From: Crambe crambe
Lineage: Eukaryota; Porifera; Demospongiae; Poecilosclerida; Crambeidae
NCBI GenBank assembly: GCA_963924555.1
Contig: OZ004584.1
Span: 6,819,001 to 6,883,000, forward strand
Length of the DNA: 64,000 nt
Direction of reading: 5' to 3'
The notes below the pieces were generated by a model. That model did no database searches, was not told where the DNA came from, and saw nothing but the letters and a program-made list of their open reading frames with translations. This document shows positions 11,601-22,671 of this stretch, piece by piece. Made by a program: the position numbers and the translations under genes. The stretch's first letter is position 1. The number at the start of each line of letters is the position of its first letter.

Positions 11601-12356
11601 TGTGATTACTATGAGATGAGAATTTATTGGTTTAATGGTTACAAACTAACCATCATGAAACATTACATCTATAGGATCACTGGGAGCTCCTCGACCAACT
11701 ACATTCACTGCTGTGATTATGAACTGATACTCCAGCACTGATCCAAGGACTGAGTTGGTAGACAATATGTATTGAGGAGCTACGATGGAACATTGACCAA
11801 GATGGTGAAGTGGAGTCTTCTCTCCCTCAGATACATTGTACACCTCCACACAGAATGTCATGTCTGGGTCAGTGTTAGTGATGTCCAGGGAGAAGGGAGG
11901 CTGCCAAGTCAGGGTGATGAAGGAACAGATAATGGAAACATTCACTTCTTTCACTTCATCTAGCAGTCCTATAAGTATCAAAAGTTTAATAATGACTAAG
12001 TGATGAGATAATAGTTGCTACTTTCCTTGTATCTGGACAAAGAACACTTCACCATAGAGTACTGTGGGATCACTAACATTAAAGAGATTATGTCTTTCAC
12101 ATTGGACTACAGAGTTCAAAAATGTTTCAGTACAGTTCAAATGCAGCATTCGGTGTTCTTATGTAGTGGTGATTTGAGATCGTTCTTTAATAATATTGTT
12201 TAATGAGATATTATTGACTGTCCACATGATTGAATAATCACCTATAGGTTTAAACTGACAATTGAATTCAGCCACTTGATGTAGGCCACAAATCACTTGT
12301 GATGACATGGAACTTTCTGTAGCTAACAATAATAATATCACTACCTTTATTATCAT
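8672..12356 (-). pseudogene. Unit D: Ig-FN3-TM-ITIM/ITSM-death domain receptor with one nonsense codon
   Basis: Twelve exons: signal + Ig 12356-12026, FN3 11968-11651, linker 11591-11530, Cys-rich 11327-10985, TM 10634-10563 and 10504-10422, tail 10357-10265, 10198-10112, 10031-9933, 9870-9748, 9510-9360, DD 8952-8672. Lengths sum to 2043 nt (680 aa). Tail motifs: TYYSLV (ITSM fit), IAYSTI (ITIM fit), ATYSLL (YxxL), VKYAQL and VIYSDI (both ITIM fits). The DD shows the family core: KWSEFALKIGID, ACLQETL, and a closing LACTLSKKY helix. The only lesion I see is TAA in the Ig exon (TTT in unit K), which would stop translation before the F-strand Cys. It is otherwise the clearest example of the full architecture, and S is its near-identical duplicate. 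Confidence 0.75.
9159..9166. other. GTACGTAC, possible MITE excision footprint in unit D
   Basis: Unit N carries a 108-bp MITE flanked by GTAC duplications at the equivalent intron position (34041-34156). D (here) and S (61701-61708) have GTACGTAC with nothing between, as a precise excision leaving both target copies would give. A chance tandem is possible. Confidence 0.4.
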
Positions 12357-12429
12357 AGTGAATTAGCTACTGTAGGCAACTTGCTTTTATCGAAATTACC
12401 ATAGCCGCTATCTATGGTTCTTTAGCTAT

Positions 12430-12492
12430 AGCCCTGTGCGCGCTAATCCCCCGGCCCCCGGCGCGGGCGAATTATTATTATTATTATTATTT
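12430..12492 (-). promoter_or_regulatory. GC-rich promoter candidate of unit D with adjoining (ATT)n
   Basis: The stretch CCCCCGGCCCCCGGCGCGGG (about 12448-12467) lies about 90-110 nt upstream of the unit D start codon and contrasts with the AT-rich surroundings. It is followed by an (ATT)n run at about 12472-12492. Unlike K and N, no clear NRF1-like palindrome is present. Confidence 0.35.
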
Positions 12493-13168
12493 TTTATTTT
12501 AGAATATTTTATAGACTCTCCACTGACCTTTGAACCAAGTTGTGCGCATGCCCATGGCAATAGTTCGAGTTTGTGAAGCCAGAACCAAGACCCCTGAGCA
12601 AATGTATCATAGCAAGAGTGTATGAGAAATAATAAATAAGGTGCAGGAAAAGAATGAATAAACCTAGAGCAATAAAACTGACAGGAGAGAAACTGAAATT
12701 ATGTTGGGAGGATCTAGAACTACATGGCTATTCTCCTTGGTACTTGAGACCACTATTTCATGGAAATCTGTTCCTTCTCAATGTTTGTTAACATTACAGA
12801 AATAACTATCCCATATGCAGCACAGTCCATCAACTCAAATACAAGAAGTTGCTGAGAAGGGTCCCATGAACTTTCTGGCCATGAAAATTGTTCTTGAAGT
12901 CAGCTACATCAAGCAGAGGTCTGAACTTTGCTGAGAAGTGTATGTACTCATCCTCCTTGGTTTGTGTAGCTAGAGAACAAACGTAGGGATGCAACTCACA
13001 CATAACTCAGAGCTAGATTTGCTTACCTGAAACTTGGTCTGTACTTTATTGTATGTAGCTAGGCTCTAGTGGGTTGGATAATCATTCACAGTAGCTTTTG
13101 TTAAGTCTAGGTTAAGTCTCATTTCAGTGTTAAGTTTTGTTAAATCTCCACAGTAGTATAACAGCAGC
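12493..13168. other. Intergenic, nothing recognised
   Basis: No exon of the receptor family, RNA gene or terminal-repeat element is recognisable. This D upstream flank does not resemble those of K and N, although their first exons are nearly the same. Confidence 0.5.
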
Positions 13169-13246
13169 ATGCAGCAGCAACAACAACAACAGCAGCAGCA
13201 GCGACAACAACAACAACGACAACAACAACAACAACAACAACAACAA
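13169..13246. repeat. (CAA/CAG)n triplet tract
   Basis: Interrupted CAA and CAG triplets next to the TM exon of remnant X. Long low-complexity Leu- or Cys-rich frames read from the other strand are products of this tract, not genes. Confidence 0.9.
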
Positions 13247-13264
13247 TGATAACAATGACAACAA

Positions 13265-14041
13265 TGACAACAATAAAATCCTCTTCTTGTAATGGAACCA
13301 AAGGAAAAACATAATGATGGACTTGATAGTAGCAGAATAAGCATTGTGAGGCTCATTAGCTACTGGAATATTATTAATGTATGATTGTAGTACTATCAGT
13401 ATTGCATCTGAATTAGAAGGAATGATAGTAGAAGAGTCCAAAACAATCATGTTGTTTGTTTGTTTTTATAGCTAGCTAGTGGCTAACCTGTTTTCAATTG
13501 GGAAATATGTCACAATAAGACTATTGGATACAGTTCCATCATCAGTTTTCATATAAATAGTGTAATTGTTTACAGATCCATCAAGACATCTGCTACAGTC
13601 ATAGATACTCTCTCCATTCAAAATGAGAAAATGTTGCTGATTCAACTCAGGAGTTACTTGTACTGGGCAGCTGCAGTTTGTGCTATCAGTTAGCTCTTGG
13701 AAGCACAGATATCAGCTGCATAATAATTTAAACTAATAGCATTTAAGTATACAAAGTGGGGTCACTGAAATTAAAGAGATTATGTCTTTCACATTGAACT
13801 ACTGAGTTCTTAAATGTTCAGATGCAGTATTTGATTTTCAAGCGTAGTGGTGATTCCAGATTCACCTTTCTTAATGCCTGATGAGACGTTGACTGTCCAC
13901 GTACGTAATGATATAGCTAATAACCTATAGGTTTAAACTGACAATTGAATTCAGCCACTTGATGTAGGCCACAAATCACTTGCGATGGCATAGAATTTTC
14001 TGTAACTAATAATAGTAATACCACTATCTTTATCATCATAG
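13265..14041 (-). pseudogene. Unit X: remnant of a receptor gene (Ig, Cys-rich and TM exons only)
   Basis: From 14041 down: a signal/Ig exon close to those of D/K/N (MMIKIVVLLLLVTENSM start) with an in-frame TAG after PIGY, ending near 13750; a Cys-rich exon at about 13735-13490; a juxtamembrane exon about 13440-13385; and a TM exon about 13355-13270. FN3, linker, tail and DD exons are absent. The Cys-rich and TM parts resemble B/O rather than D. It looks like two partial copies joined by deletion. Confidence 0.75.
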
Positions 14042-14245
14042 TAAACTAGCTACTATAAGCAACTTGCTTTTAATGATACTGCAGCAAAGGCGATAAAAAT
14101 TATAAGCTACTCGCCTATGTCACGTGGCCGCGTGAGAGCGTGGGGGTGGGGCTGGGCCAGGTACTGTTATATGCATAATAATGGCTAGCTAACTAACACC
14201 ATACTGACTGTGTCTGGATGCATTATATTATTATTGGTCAGCTTA

Positions 14246-17200
14246 TTATATTGAGTACTTTGATTTCAAATTATCAGCCACTTTCATTTCACTGATGTTC
14301 TCTAGAGCTTCGATGATACCCTCCAGTTTGTTTCCAGGACGTTCGAAGTAAAACTCCAATGTGACTTCAAGGCATGTGACATTGCTTTCATTGTTGGTAT
14401 AAATTTCATCTTCAAGGTCTTCGTCAATTCCAATCTGTTTTGCAAACTCACTCCATTTGTCAGCAATGGGAACAAGATCTTCGATGACATCTGCAGCAGT
14501 TGAAGGCTTTGGTACAGTTTCTGTAATATTAAATATGAATGAGCATACATAGCTAATTTTTCATAAACATCTGCAGAGTATTCACCCTTCTTTGTAGTTC
14601 ATAAATAAAGAGTACTGTATAGCTATACCATTAATAATCATGCAAGACTGCAAAGCTCCTTATCTTCCTTTCTTCATTATGGTAGCAATGTATACTTGGC
14701 TAGCTACTATAGCCATTACTTTTAGCTTGCTTTGTTGGAATCTGTGGTGGCACATCAAGTTTCAACTTTGAGGGAACTACATCCGAGTAGACCACTTTTT
14801 CTGGTGCTATGATCCCAACAATCGGAGATGAACATGAGAGGTTTAGTTGAGCATATATTATATTCTATAGTATGAATCATTGAATTATCAATAATCAATA
14901 AGTCAATATTGCTATACCTCACTGCTCAAAGAATCTTTGGTTGTATGACAGACTTTTTCACTGCTAGGTGAAGCATGTGGTACAGGGTCCTCTTGAGTAT
15001 GCACACTCTGCAAATAAAAATAAAAAGCATAACTAACAATTCAGTCCCAAAGAGCTACGAGCTACATAAAGCCAAATATTATTGATAACCATGATTGTAA
15101 TAACAACAGTTTCAATGATACATTTGGCTAAAAAGCACTTTGCTTCGATCTCCAAGTTATAGGAGCTCTTTTGGTAACATAATCAAGTGGATCAGTGGGT
15201 AACTAAATGGACTATGTTGACTTCTGCAGTCACCAGCACCTTCTGCTTCATGAACTGGATCATATAGAATTTGCAGCTGTGGAAGGGTGGGCAATTTGAA
15301 TTTGCAAGTAGCTAGCTAGTTCATACAAATCAGCTATCATGAGAATTTGATAGCTGTGTACAGTCAGTAGCTACATAGCTAGTTAGGTCAGGCTGGGGGC
15401 ATCAGTTGGTTCAGTTAGCTGAATTTCACACTGTAGCTGATAGCTGTAGAGCTGTACCTCATTGCCAGTATTTTCATTGAGTACATCTGAGCTTGGAGTA
15501 TTGGGTCCTCTTGGTAAGATATCATCATACACTGAACATGAGGTCATACCACTTGATGCCTTCTCTTCAGGTGGATTCTACATAAAAGTATAGTTAAGTT
15601 TATAACTTAGCTAGCTATCATCATCATACCATGAAATCTGAGTATATATTGTCCTGTAATAAGAATAATATTTTCGTGAGTAGCTACATCACTGATGATC
15701 ACTAATACAATGTACCTCATGGTCGTCATGGAATCGTACTTGAGATTCGGCTACAGCATAAAGATACATAAGTCCATAACGATTAGCTAGTTATATAATA
15801 GTTGGCTATGTAATTTTACCATTATGTTCACTTCGTTTCTTTCTGTAGTAGTGGTAGAAACCACAGCAAGATAGGATTGTGAAGAGCATGCATACTGGTT
15901 GGGTGTAGCTATAGTAAAATGAAATAGCTATAGCCATTTTAACTCCTTACCTAAATATACAAATGCTGCAGCAACTGCTGAGACGTTGAGGTTCAGATGT
16001 ACTTCATCACGGTCTGTTCACAGACTCAGAATAATGAATGTTCAATTATAGGTGCCATGCATGTAGGTCATTATTATGGGCTGAGACATGACAGAAATTT
16101 GGGGGGACGGAGGCTCATTAATGCTGACAATTAAGAAGTTATATGACACATTGATTTTATCCATGGTCTATACTTTTTTATTGAGTGTTAGCTAGCTAAC
16201 TAAATTTAGATCTATTCCACACAATATGAGGACTAGCAGAAAGTGACATAATTAGGGATTTTTACCTGAAGTTGACGTAATGATTGCAGAGCAAATGCTA
16301 GTTGGTTCAAGTTGAGTCATATTTTCACATTTTACAGTTGGAATAACAAAGAGGTGATTGGACACGAGTCCATAGTCCATGTATTCAATGTATATGGTAT
16401 AATTTGTGGATGGAATAAGACAACCACAGTTGTCACTATGAAACTCAAATTCAGTGACATTTGTGTTATTTAGTGACCAGCAGCAATTAGTTTCATCATG
16501 ATATGTTCTGATATGTACAGTAACTCCTGAAGCCAGTGGGTAAGGAGAGGTCTCCTGTGCAAAGAAAGAATAGGGTTAGCCAATAATAATCACAGTTAAT
16601 CATGAAGGGATCTTCTGTGCATGCATTAAGAACAATAGCAACTATAAGAGTTGCTGTCAATTAGCTAGGCTATACTTAAAAAAAAAAAACAAAGCAGGAG
16701 ACATCTCTGATTTGGAATAACATGCCATGCAAAAATCGATTCCAGGTTCCACTGATGTTTGGGTTATCTGTGAGTCGCAGTTTGCTACATTAGAATAGGA
16801 TTATGAAATAGTTGTTATTCTAAATTCTCTTTTATAAGCACTCCCCAAGGAATCTCTAGCTATAGTTACTGTACTCCATTATCAATACTTGCAGCTAATG
16901 CATGGTATCAACAATAACCATTAGAACATACTGTAGCTACATTAATTCAGACACATCATGAGACCTATTATCGTTTTTTTTTGTTGGCTTAAAGAACTTA
17001 CTAATGATAGATTTACTGCAATATGAGAGTTGCAAATCTTGACTGTTGCATTGAGAAGATTTTTATTATTACCAAAACCTTGAATTGTTATTATACGTAG
17101 TAAACAAAGTATGCACCTCGTCTTTTATAACTCACAAGGAAGGAGTGTTGCATTTATGGGTGCACTAGGAGCTCCTAGACCAACTACATTTTTGGCTCTA

Positions 17201-17870
17201 ACGATGAACTGATACCGATTCAGGTCACTGATATTCATAGTGTACTGATGTGACTCAGTGCAGTGATCAGCAGAATCATTGAGTTGAATAGTCCCTCTCT
17301 TTCTGACTTCATATACATCCACGCAGAACGTCATATCTGGGTCAGTGTTGGTGATATCTAGGGAAAAGGGAGGTTGCCAAGTCAGGATGATGGACCAGGA
17401 GGTACAGTTGATGGAGACTTCTAAGTCTTCAACACTCCCTAGTAATCCTGTGTGGGATAATATAATTATGATTTACTAGCTAAACTTGTATACTTTCCTT
17501 GTATGCGAAGAGTATGTAAATCATCAAAAGAAGAAGATTCAGGTGAGGAGACAAGACTAGCTCTAACACACTGAACTAGTGAGTTATTCAGTGAAACACT
17601 GCAGTATAGTAATAGTAAAGGAGGTCTTGATGATGAGTTTGACCTGGCTCCTTCAACACTGATAGAGGAGACATTGTTGATTTTCCATTCAAAGCCATAA
17701 AAGCCTCTATGGTTCCCTGGTGGCGGTGGTGCTAAGAAACATCTGAATTCAATCGTTTGATTCAGACCACAGACAGCCTCATCACTTGAGAATGAGGTAA
17801 TTCGTCCTATGAGCTGAATCACCGCTGTAGCTAAAATAATGCTAAACTTCTTGCTACTACTTCCTGACAT
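14246..17870 (-). CDS. Unit F: Ig-FN3-TM-multi-ITIM-death domain receptor, intact
   Basis: Exons: signal + Ig 17870-17498 (start MSGSSSKKFSII, shared with O and P), FN3 17447-17136, linker 17078-17002, Cys-rich 16554-16266, TM 16013-15951 and 15894-15820, tail 15750-15716, a 24-nt microexon 15653-15630, 15577-15458, 15007-14918, 14864-14720, DD 14520-14246 with TAA. Sum 1878 nt (625 aa). Motifs: NIYSDF, SVYDDI (ITIM fit), IIYAQL and VVYSDV (ITIM fits). A further exon may start at 15276 (ILYDPV, ITIM fit) but I found no convincing donor. The DD contains KWSEFAKQIGID and CLEVTLEF and is open to its stop. The Cys-rich exon differs from D and C (TNCCW, DNCGCLI). With O, one of two complete DD genes in the window. 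Confidence 0.75.
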
Positions 17871-18142
17871 TGTTAAATGAACCATACTGCACATGTGCTA
17901 AAAGTAATGATCTTCATACCAGCTGAATAGAGTCTGAGTTTCTTTGCCCACAACCTGACTAATTATAATTATGGCAGTATCTATAACTGTTATGCACTTG
18001 ACTTACTTTAATTGTGGATAATTTCCCTTCAGAACGATAATTATTATAAACATGTTTATTCTTTGTGATAAAGGTCAAATGGTCAAATAGCTAATTATGG
18101 AAATAACTGAGTCAGGACATTGTACACACTGAAATTGAAAAT

Positions 18143-20066
18143 TTAATGGCAGTACTTTCTATGTAAATAATTTGCCACATCAAATTCTTCCATACTTTTC
18201 AAAGTCTTGATAATGTCAGCCAAGCTCTGAGAGCGAAGTAATTCAATGGTGACCTTTAGGCATGCTTTATTTTTATTAGTAGGGTCTCCAGTGAATTCAA
18301 GGACACTCCCCACGTCAATTCCCATTTTTCCAGCAAACTCCCTCCACTTGCAAGCAATAGGGGAAAGATCATGGAAGAACTCTCAGACTGGTGAGCTGTT
18401 ATGACAGTATAGCTAGCTAGCTGATAGCTAATAAAAATAGCTGGATTATCATTTTACCTTGTTTCCATTGGGAATCTTTAGGGATGACATTTAAGTAAAT
18501 TGCTTCGTTAGCTGATGGCATCCTAATTTTTGGTGTAATAATTCTTGAAAGCATATATGTATCACCTGGATACCCTTTAGCTAATTAATGAATTTGATTC
18601 AGTACCAAAGATATATTCAATTTGGAATTAAGTAGTTGTATGTGCCCTGCACTAAGAAGAATCCATGAATAATATCATCACAATAACAGCTACATAGTCA
18701 GCTATGTAGTTTTATGTAATATTTAGTTCACTCTTTTCTAGCTCTAAGTGTTTTAATGCACCTGCATGAGAATGATGCTATAATGCTTGAGGTGAATGTA
18801 ATGCACGAGCCGAAGGCGAGTGCATTAGCTACATCACCGAGAGCATTATAGCATCATTCGAGTGCACCATGCATTAAAACACATGGAGCTAGAATAGAGT
18901 GATCTAAACATTTTAGTGCTGATCACATGACTTGTGACCAATCAAATTCCAGTTGGTCCTTACACAACCCTAGCCCTAGTACCTAGCAAGCTCTGACATA
19001 CTTTGGTTCAGTAAGAATGCTCTAATTTAATGATATTAAAAAAAATAAACGAGGTAAATTCCTGAGGTTTTCCTGTTTGAAACCCAATGTAATAAGTGAA
19101 ATGCTAAAGTCTATAAAAGAAAATATTAAGACAGGTACTTACTGTAAGCACTATATAGGGACTGAGGCTGGAAGGTCGTAGTCCTAGTGGATCTTCCACT
19201 AGGCTCCTATGTACCTTCAGCACAGTTCCCCAAGTGTGCACTAAACATTTAGTGCACATAAAAGTGTGCTTTATGAGATTTAAAGTACACTTTTCAGAGG
19301 ATCTGATTGGTCACAAGTCATGTGACCAGCACTAATACCATCATAAAATTTCTACATTCCTTGGATCACTAGGAGCCCCTTGACCTACTACATTCACTGC
19401 TGTGACTATGAACTGATAGTGAAGCATCAGTCCAGAGTTGTTGGTAGGTATTGTGTAGTGAGGAGTCACAATGGAGCATCGTCCAAGGTGATGAAATGGA
19501 GTCCTCTCTCCCTCAGATATGTTGTATACCTCCACACAGAATGTCATGTCTGGGTCAGTGTTAGTGATAGGGAGAAGGGAGGCTGCCACATCATGATGAT
19601 GGAGGAACAGTTGGTGATAAAATTCACTTCCCCCACTTGATCTAATAGCCCTGTTAGTAGTAATAGGTAGCTAGCTTAAACAACAATAACAAATAAATAA
19701 TAACAACCACAACAACAAGAACTAAGAATGATGATAGCTAGCTATAACTAGACAGCTGCTTCCTTGTGTCTGAACATAGAAAAACATCACCAGGAACATC
19801 ATTAGATCAAGAACATGAAATCCTTCACACTGAACTGTGGAATTTTCTAATTCTTCAGTTCAGTTCAGATAGGGAATTTGACCATCTGGTGTTTTATCAC
19901 TTCCACTATATGTCATTATTGATGGTCCATATTATGTTGGTATCAGTCAGTTGTGTGAAGTCCAAGGAACATTCAAATTCAGCTCGTTGATGTAGACCAC
20001 AAGTTATCACTGACATACCCTGCACTGCTTCATAACTAAAAATGACCAGAAGATAGATCACAACAA
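18143..20066 (-). pseudogene. Unit H: receptor pseudogene with internal deletion and large insertion
   Basis: Signal/Ig remnant about 20066-19763 (shifted before the second half of the Ig, stop at GACATATAG region), FN3 19650-19339 (lacks 5 nt at the LDITNT strand), linker about 18680-18605, then directly a tail exon about 18547-18466 (AIYLNV) and the DD about 18389-18143. Cys-rich, TM and most tail exons are missing. The DD body is open (KWREFAGKMGID, ending RKYCH) but its phase-1 entry meets TGA. The linker-FN3 intron holds an insertion at 18730-19335. The 5' end abuts a poly-T run. Dead on several counts. Confidence 0.8.
18730..19335. mobile_element. Inserted segment with two nested inverted repeats in unit H
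   Basis: Two inverted-repeat pairs are visible: 18730-18901, whose ends pair from CACTCTTTTCTAGCTC outward and whose middle pairs at GATGCTATAATGCT, and an outer pair 18913-18950 with 19299-19334 built on CACATGACTTGTGACCAATC. It occupies an intron that is about 76 nt in unit C. No coding capacity. Probably non-autonomous DNA elements, one next to or inside another. Confidence 0.6.
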
Positions 20067-20071
20067 GTCTC

Positions 20072-20096
20072 TTTTTTTTTTTTTTTTTTTTTTTTT
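20072..20096. repeat. Poly-T run of 25
   Basis: Lies just 5' of the unit H signal-peptide remnant (minus-strand poly-A), where the start codon should be. A retrotransposed A-tail is possible but no element is recognisable next to it. Confidence 0.9.
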
Positions 20097-20691
20097 GATT
20101 AGCTCAGGAGTTCAATCAATCCTCCATGGCCAAGAGATTAGCTACATCTATAGATATTAGCCATACTGTATCAAAATGTAATTATTGACTGTGAAATTAG
20201 TGGTCCCCTGCAGTCATAGACCCCCAGACTGTGCATGAGAATGCATAGCAGATTAGCACTGGAGTCATGCTAGCTATTATGGGAATCTTCTTGCATATTA
20301 AATCTCTTAGGCCTAAGACAATCATTATGACTGTGTGGGTGTAATATTAATGAAAAATAACATTGTGTCACTAATAACATATAGACTACAGCTAGCTACC
20401 TATATAGTGTGCAGAGCAGTATGCATTAATTATAAAAAAGGAAAAAAAAGTGATTATGAAAGGATGATGTGGGCATGTGCACCCATAGCTAATTCATGAA
20501 TTCAGTCTTGCAATCAATTTCCTGCAGTAAAAAAGATTGTTCACTGATCAATTGAAGTTATTTAGGTGCTGGGAATTGGGGAAGAGGAGTGTCATAGAAA
20601 AAGCAAAAACTTACATATCAGGACACATTCTGTATCCTTGAAAGATGCCCATTAGCTAACTCCCACCAGTTAAAGATTCTCACCATGTGTG
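20097..20691. other. Conserved 3' flank of unit J
   Basis: No gene seen. Parts, for example around 20430-20600, recur downstream of M (about 30300-30540) and R (about 58050-58200), so this is the shared 3' flank of one subgroup of short-tail units. Confidence 0.55.
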
Positions 20692-22393
20692 TTATTGTTG
20701 AGCTCTCAATGCTTCCTCCTCTTTTCCCTCAAATGGAACCACATTTGGGTAAAATGTTGCATCAGGTCCAACTATTTTAACTCTCGGAGTTAAAGGAGGA
20801 ATCTCAGCATAAACTGGCTATAATAGATACATGAGAGACAACGTTCTAAGAAAGTTCAGTTAGCTAATAGTCACCATCACCTCTGCTTTATCAACATCTT
20901 TAGTGACGGCATATGCACTATTTTCTTGAATGTGTATTTCTGGGTCATTTAGTCTGTCTTTGGCAGTGGTTATCACTTCAGAAGATCTTTTAGGCTATTA
21001 AGGATAATGAATTCATCATGAAGTATGACACACTATTTAAAATGAACTTTTTTCTGGAATAGACCAAAAAGGAAGACAGTGATTGTTACTCTGAGGCTAT
21101 ACAGTTTCAATGTTCTTCATCAATAGTATAGCCATACCTCTTCTCTTTGAGCATCCTTAAGCTTGATAACTGTGTACGCACTGTTTTCATGAGTTCGTAT
21201 CTCAAGGTTTATTACTTCATCAGATGATTTCTGGCCATGGTTCCTGCCTACATGTTATAGAATTAATGTGAGAGTGTTATAACAGAATCCTCATGATAGT
21301 TATTATGAGAGAAACTATCAATTTATGGCAATCACTAACTGTCTAAAGAAGTATTATAATATGTAGTTACCACTTTTCACATGATGTAACCAATAGCAAC
21401 AGCAAAATGTTGATAGCAGTAGAATGATACTCATCACTGCATGGAGAGGTGACAAATTAATAACAGTGAGCAACAAGATTAAGTAATAATATTTACCAAC
21501 ACCCACAGATACTGCAATTACCACCTTGAAAGAAGAAGAGTCTACACATTATAGTGGTAAGTAAGTTGCAATAACTATATCATAGCATCATGGTATAACA
21601 GCTGCTTAGCTACCAACTGTTGAAAAGCTTTTTTGTGTTATCATATAATTAGTTGGGTTGCTTTCACTTGGAAAGTACATCACAAGAATAACATTAGATG
21701 AACTTCCACCATCAGTTTCCACATAAACAGTTAAGTGTAGTTGTTCACAGATGCATTGAAACATCTGCTACAGTTATTCTCATCATTGTTCAGAATGAGG
21801 TACTGTAACTGATTTAAGCCAACTGAGCAGTTGCAATGAGTGCTATTGTCATAGCTAATGTGAACAGTTAATTCTTGGAAGCATGCAGACGTCACCTGCA
21901 AGAGAATGAGTAGCTAGCATTTTAACTCTTTAGTTTTTAAACATATACCAAAGATATATTCAGCTCCAATTCTGAATTAAATTGTTGTTGTATTTGACCC
22001 GCACTAAGGAATATCCCTGAATAAAATTATAACAGTTAGTCACCTACATAATTATGTAGTACCCATTAGTTTCATTACCATCATAAAATTCTACATTCCT
22101 TGGATCACTAGGAGCCCCTTGACCTACTACATTCACTGCTGTGACTATGAACTGATAGTGAAGCATCAGTCCAGAGTTGTTGGTAGGTATTGTGTAGTGA
22201 AGAGTCACAATGGAGCATCGTCCAAGGTGGTGAAGTGGAGTCCTCTCTTTCTCAGATACATTGTACACCTCCATACAGAATGTCATGTCTGGGTCAGTGT
22301 TAGGGAGGTCCAGGGAGAAGGGAGGTTGCCAAGTCAGGGTGATGGAGGAACAATTAGTGGAGATGTTGACTTCCTTAACTGCATCTAATATCC
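20692..22393 (-). pseudogene. Unit J: short-tail receptor lacking its signal/Ig exon
   Basis: FN3 22393-22079 (open), linker 22016-21949, Cys-rich 21895-21614, TM exons about 21542-21500 and 21436-21375, tail exons about 21248-21140 (AYTVI), 20998-20880 and terminal from 20815 (PVYAEI, TFYPNV). The terminal exon has a frame change relative to C and runs on to TAA at 20692-20694. The Cys-rich exon has 5 extra bases that create TAA after NNYT. No signal peptide or Ig exon exists upstream; a fold-back element begins 14 nt beyond the FN3 acceptor. A 5'-truncated pseudogene. Confidence 0.75.
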
Positions 22394-22671
22394 CTATTAG
22401 AACAAGTGAATGCAAAAAATTTCTTCGAAATAAAAATGCGAAGAAGGGATGACCACAAATTTAGCACATAATAATTATTATAGCTATCATAACTGCAGCT
22501 TCATTATGAAAACCAAGTACTGCAGCATCGAAGCAGTATGGCCCAAAAATCTAGCTGGAATATGTATTATAACTGCATGCAAGAGAGTGAACTTAGTGAA
22601 GTGACCCTTACCCATCATCAAGTACAAGATACTATTCCTACTTCACTCCCATGATCAAGGGCCAAGGGAGT

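Noticed and set aside
11772..11963. Plus-strand open frames of 60-110 codons with HTECHVWVSVSDVQGEG, repeated over the whole window
   Set aside because: They are antisense shadows of the FN3 exon and recur simply because that exon is conserved.
12026..12062. An upstream GT donor (TATG|GTGAAG) in the Ig exon in place of the GA donor
   Set aside because: It gives phase 1 but would cut off the last Ig strand, and F and B lack any GT there. The strand is conserved in all heads.
13066..13450. Cys-rich and Leu-rich frames resembling low-complexity proteins
   Set aside because: Translations of the CAA/CAG tract in other frames.
15175..15276. An additional F tail exon with ILYDPV
   Set aside because: The acceptor at 15276 is good and the motif fits, but I found no donor in the needed phase 0 apart from a weak one after seven codons; left out of the model.
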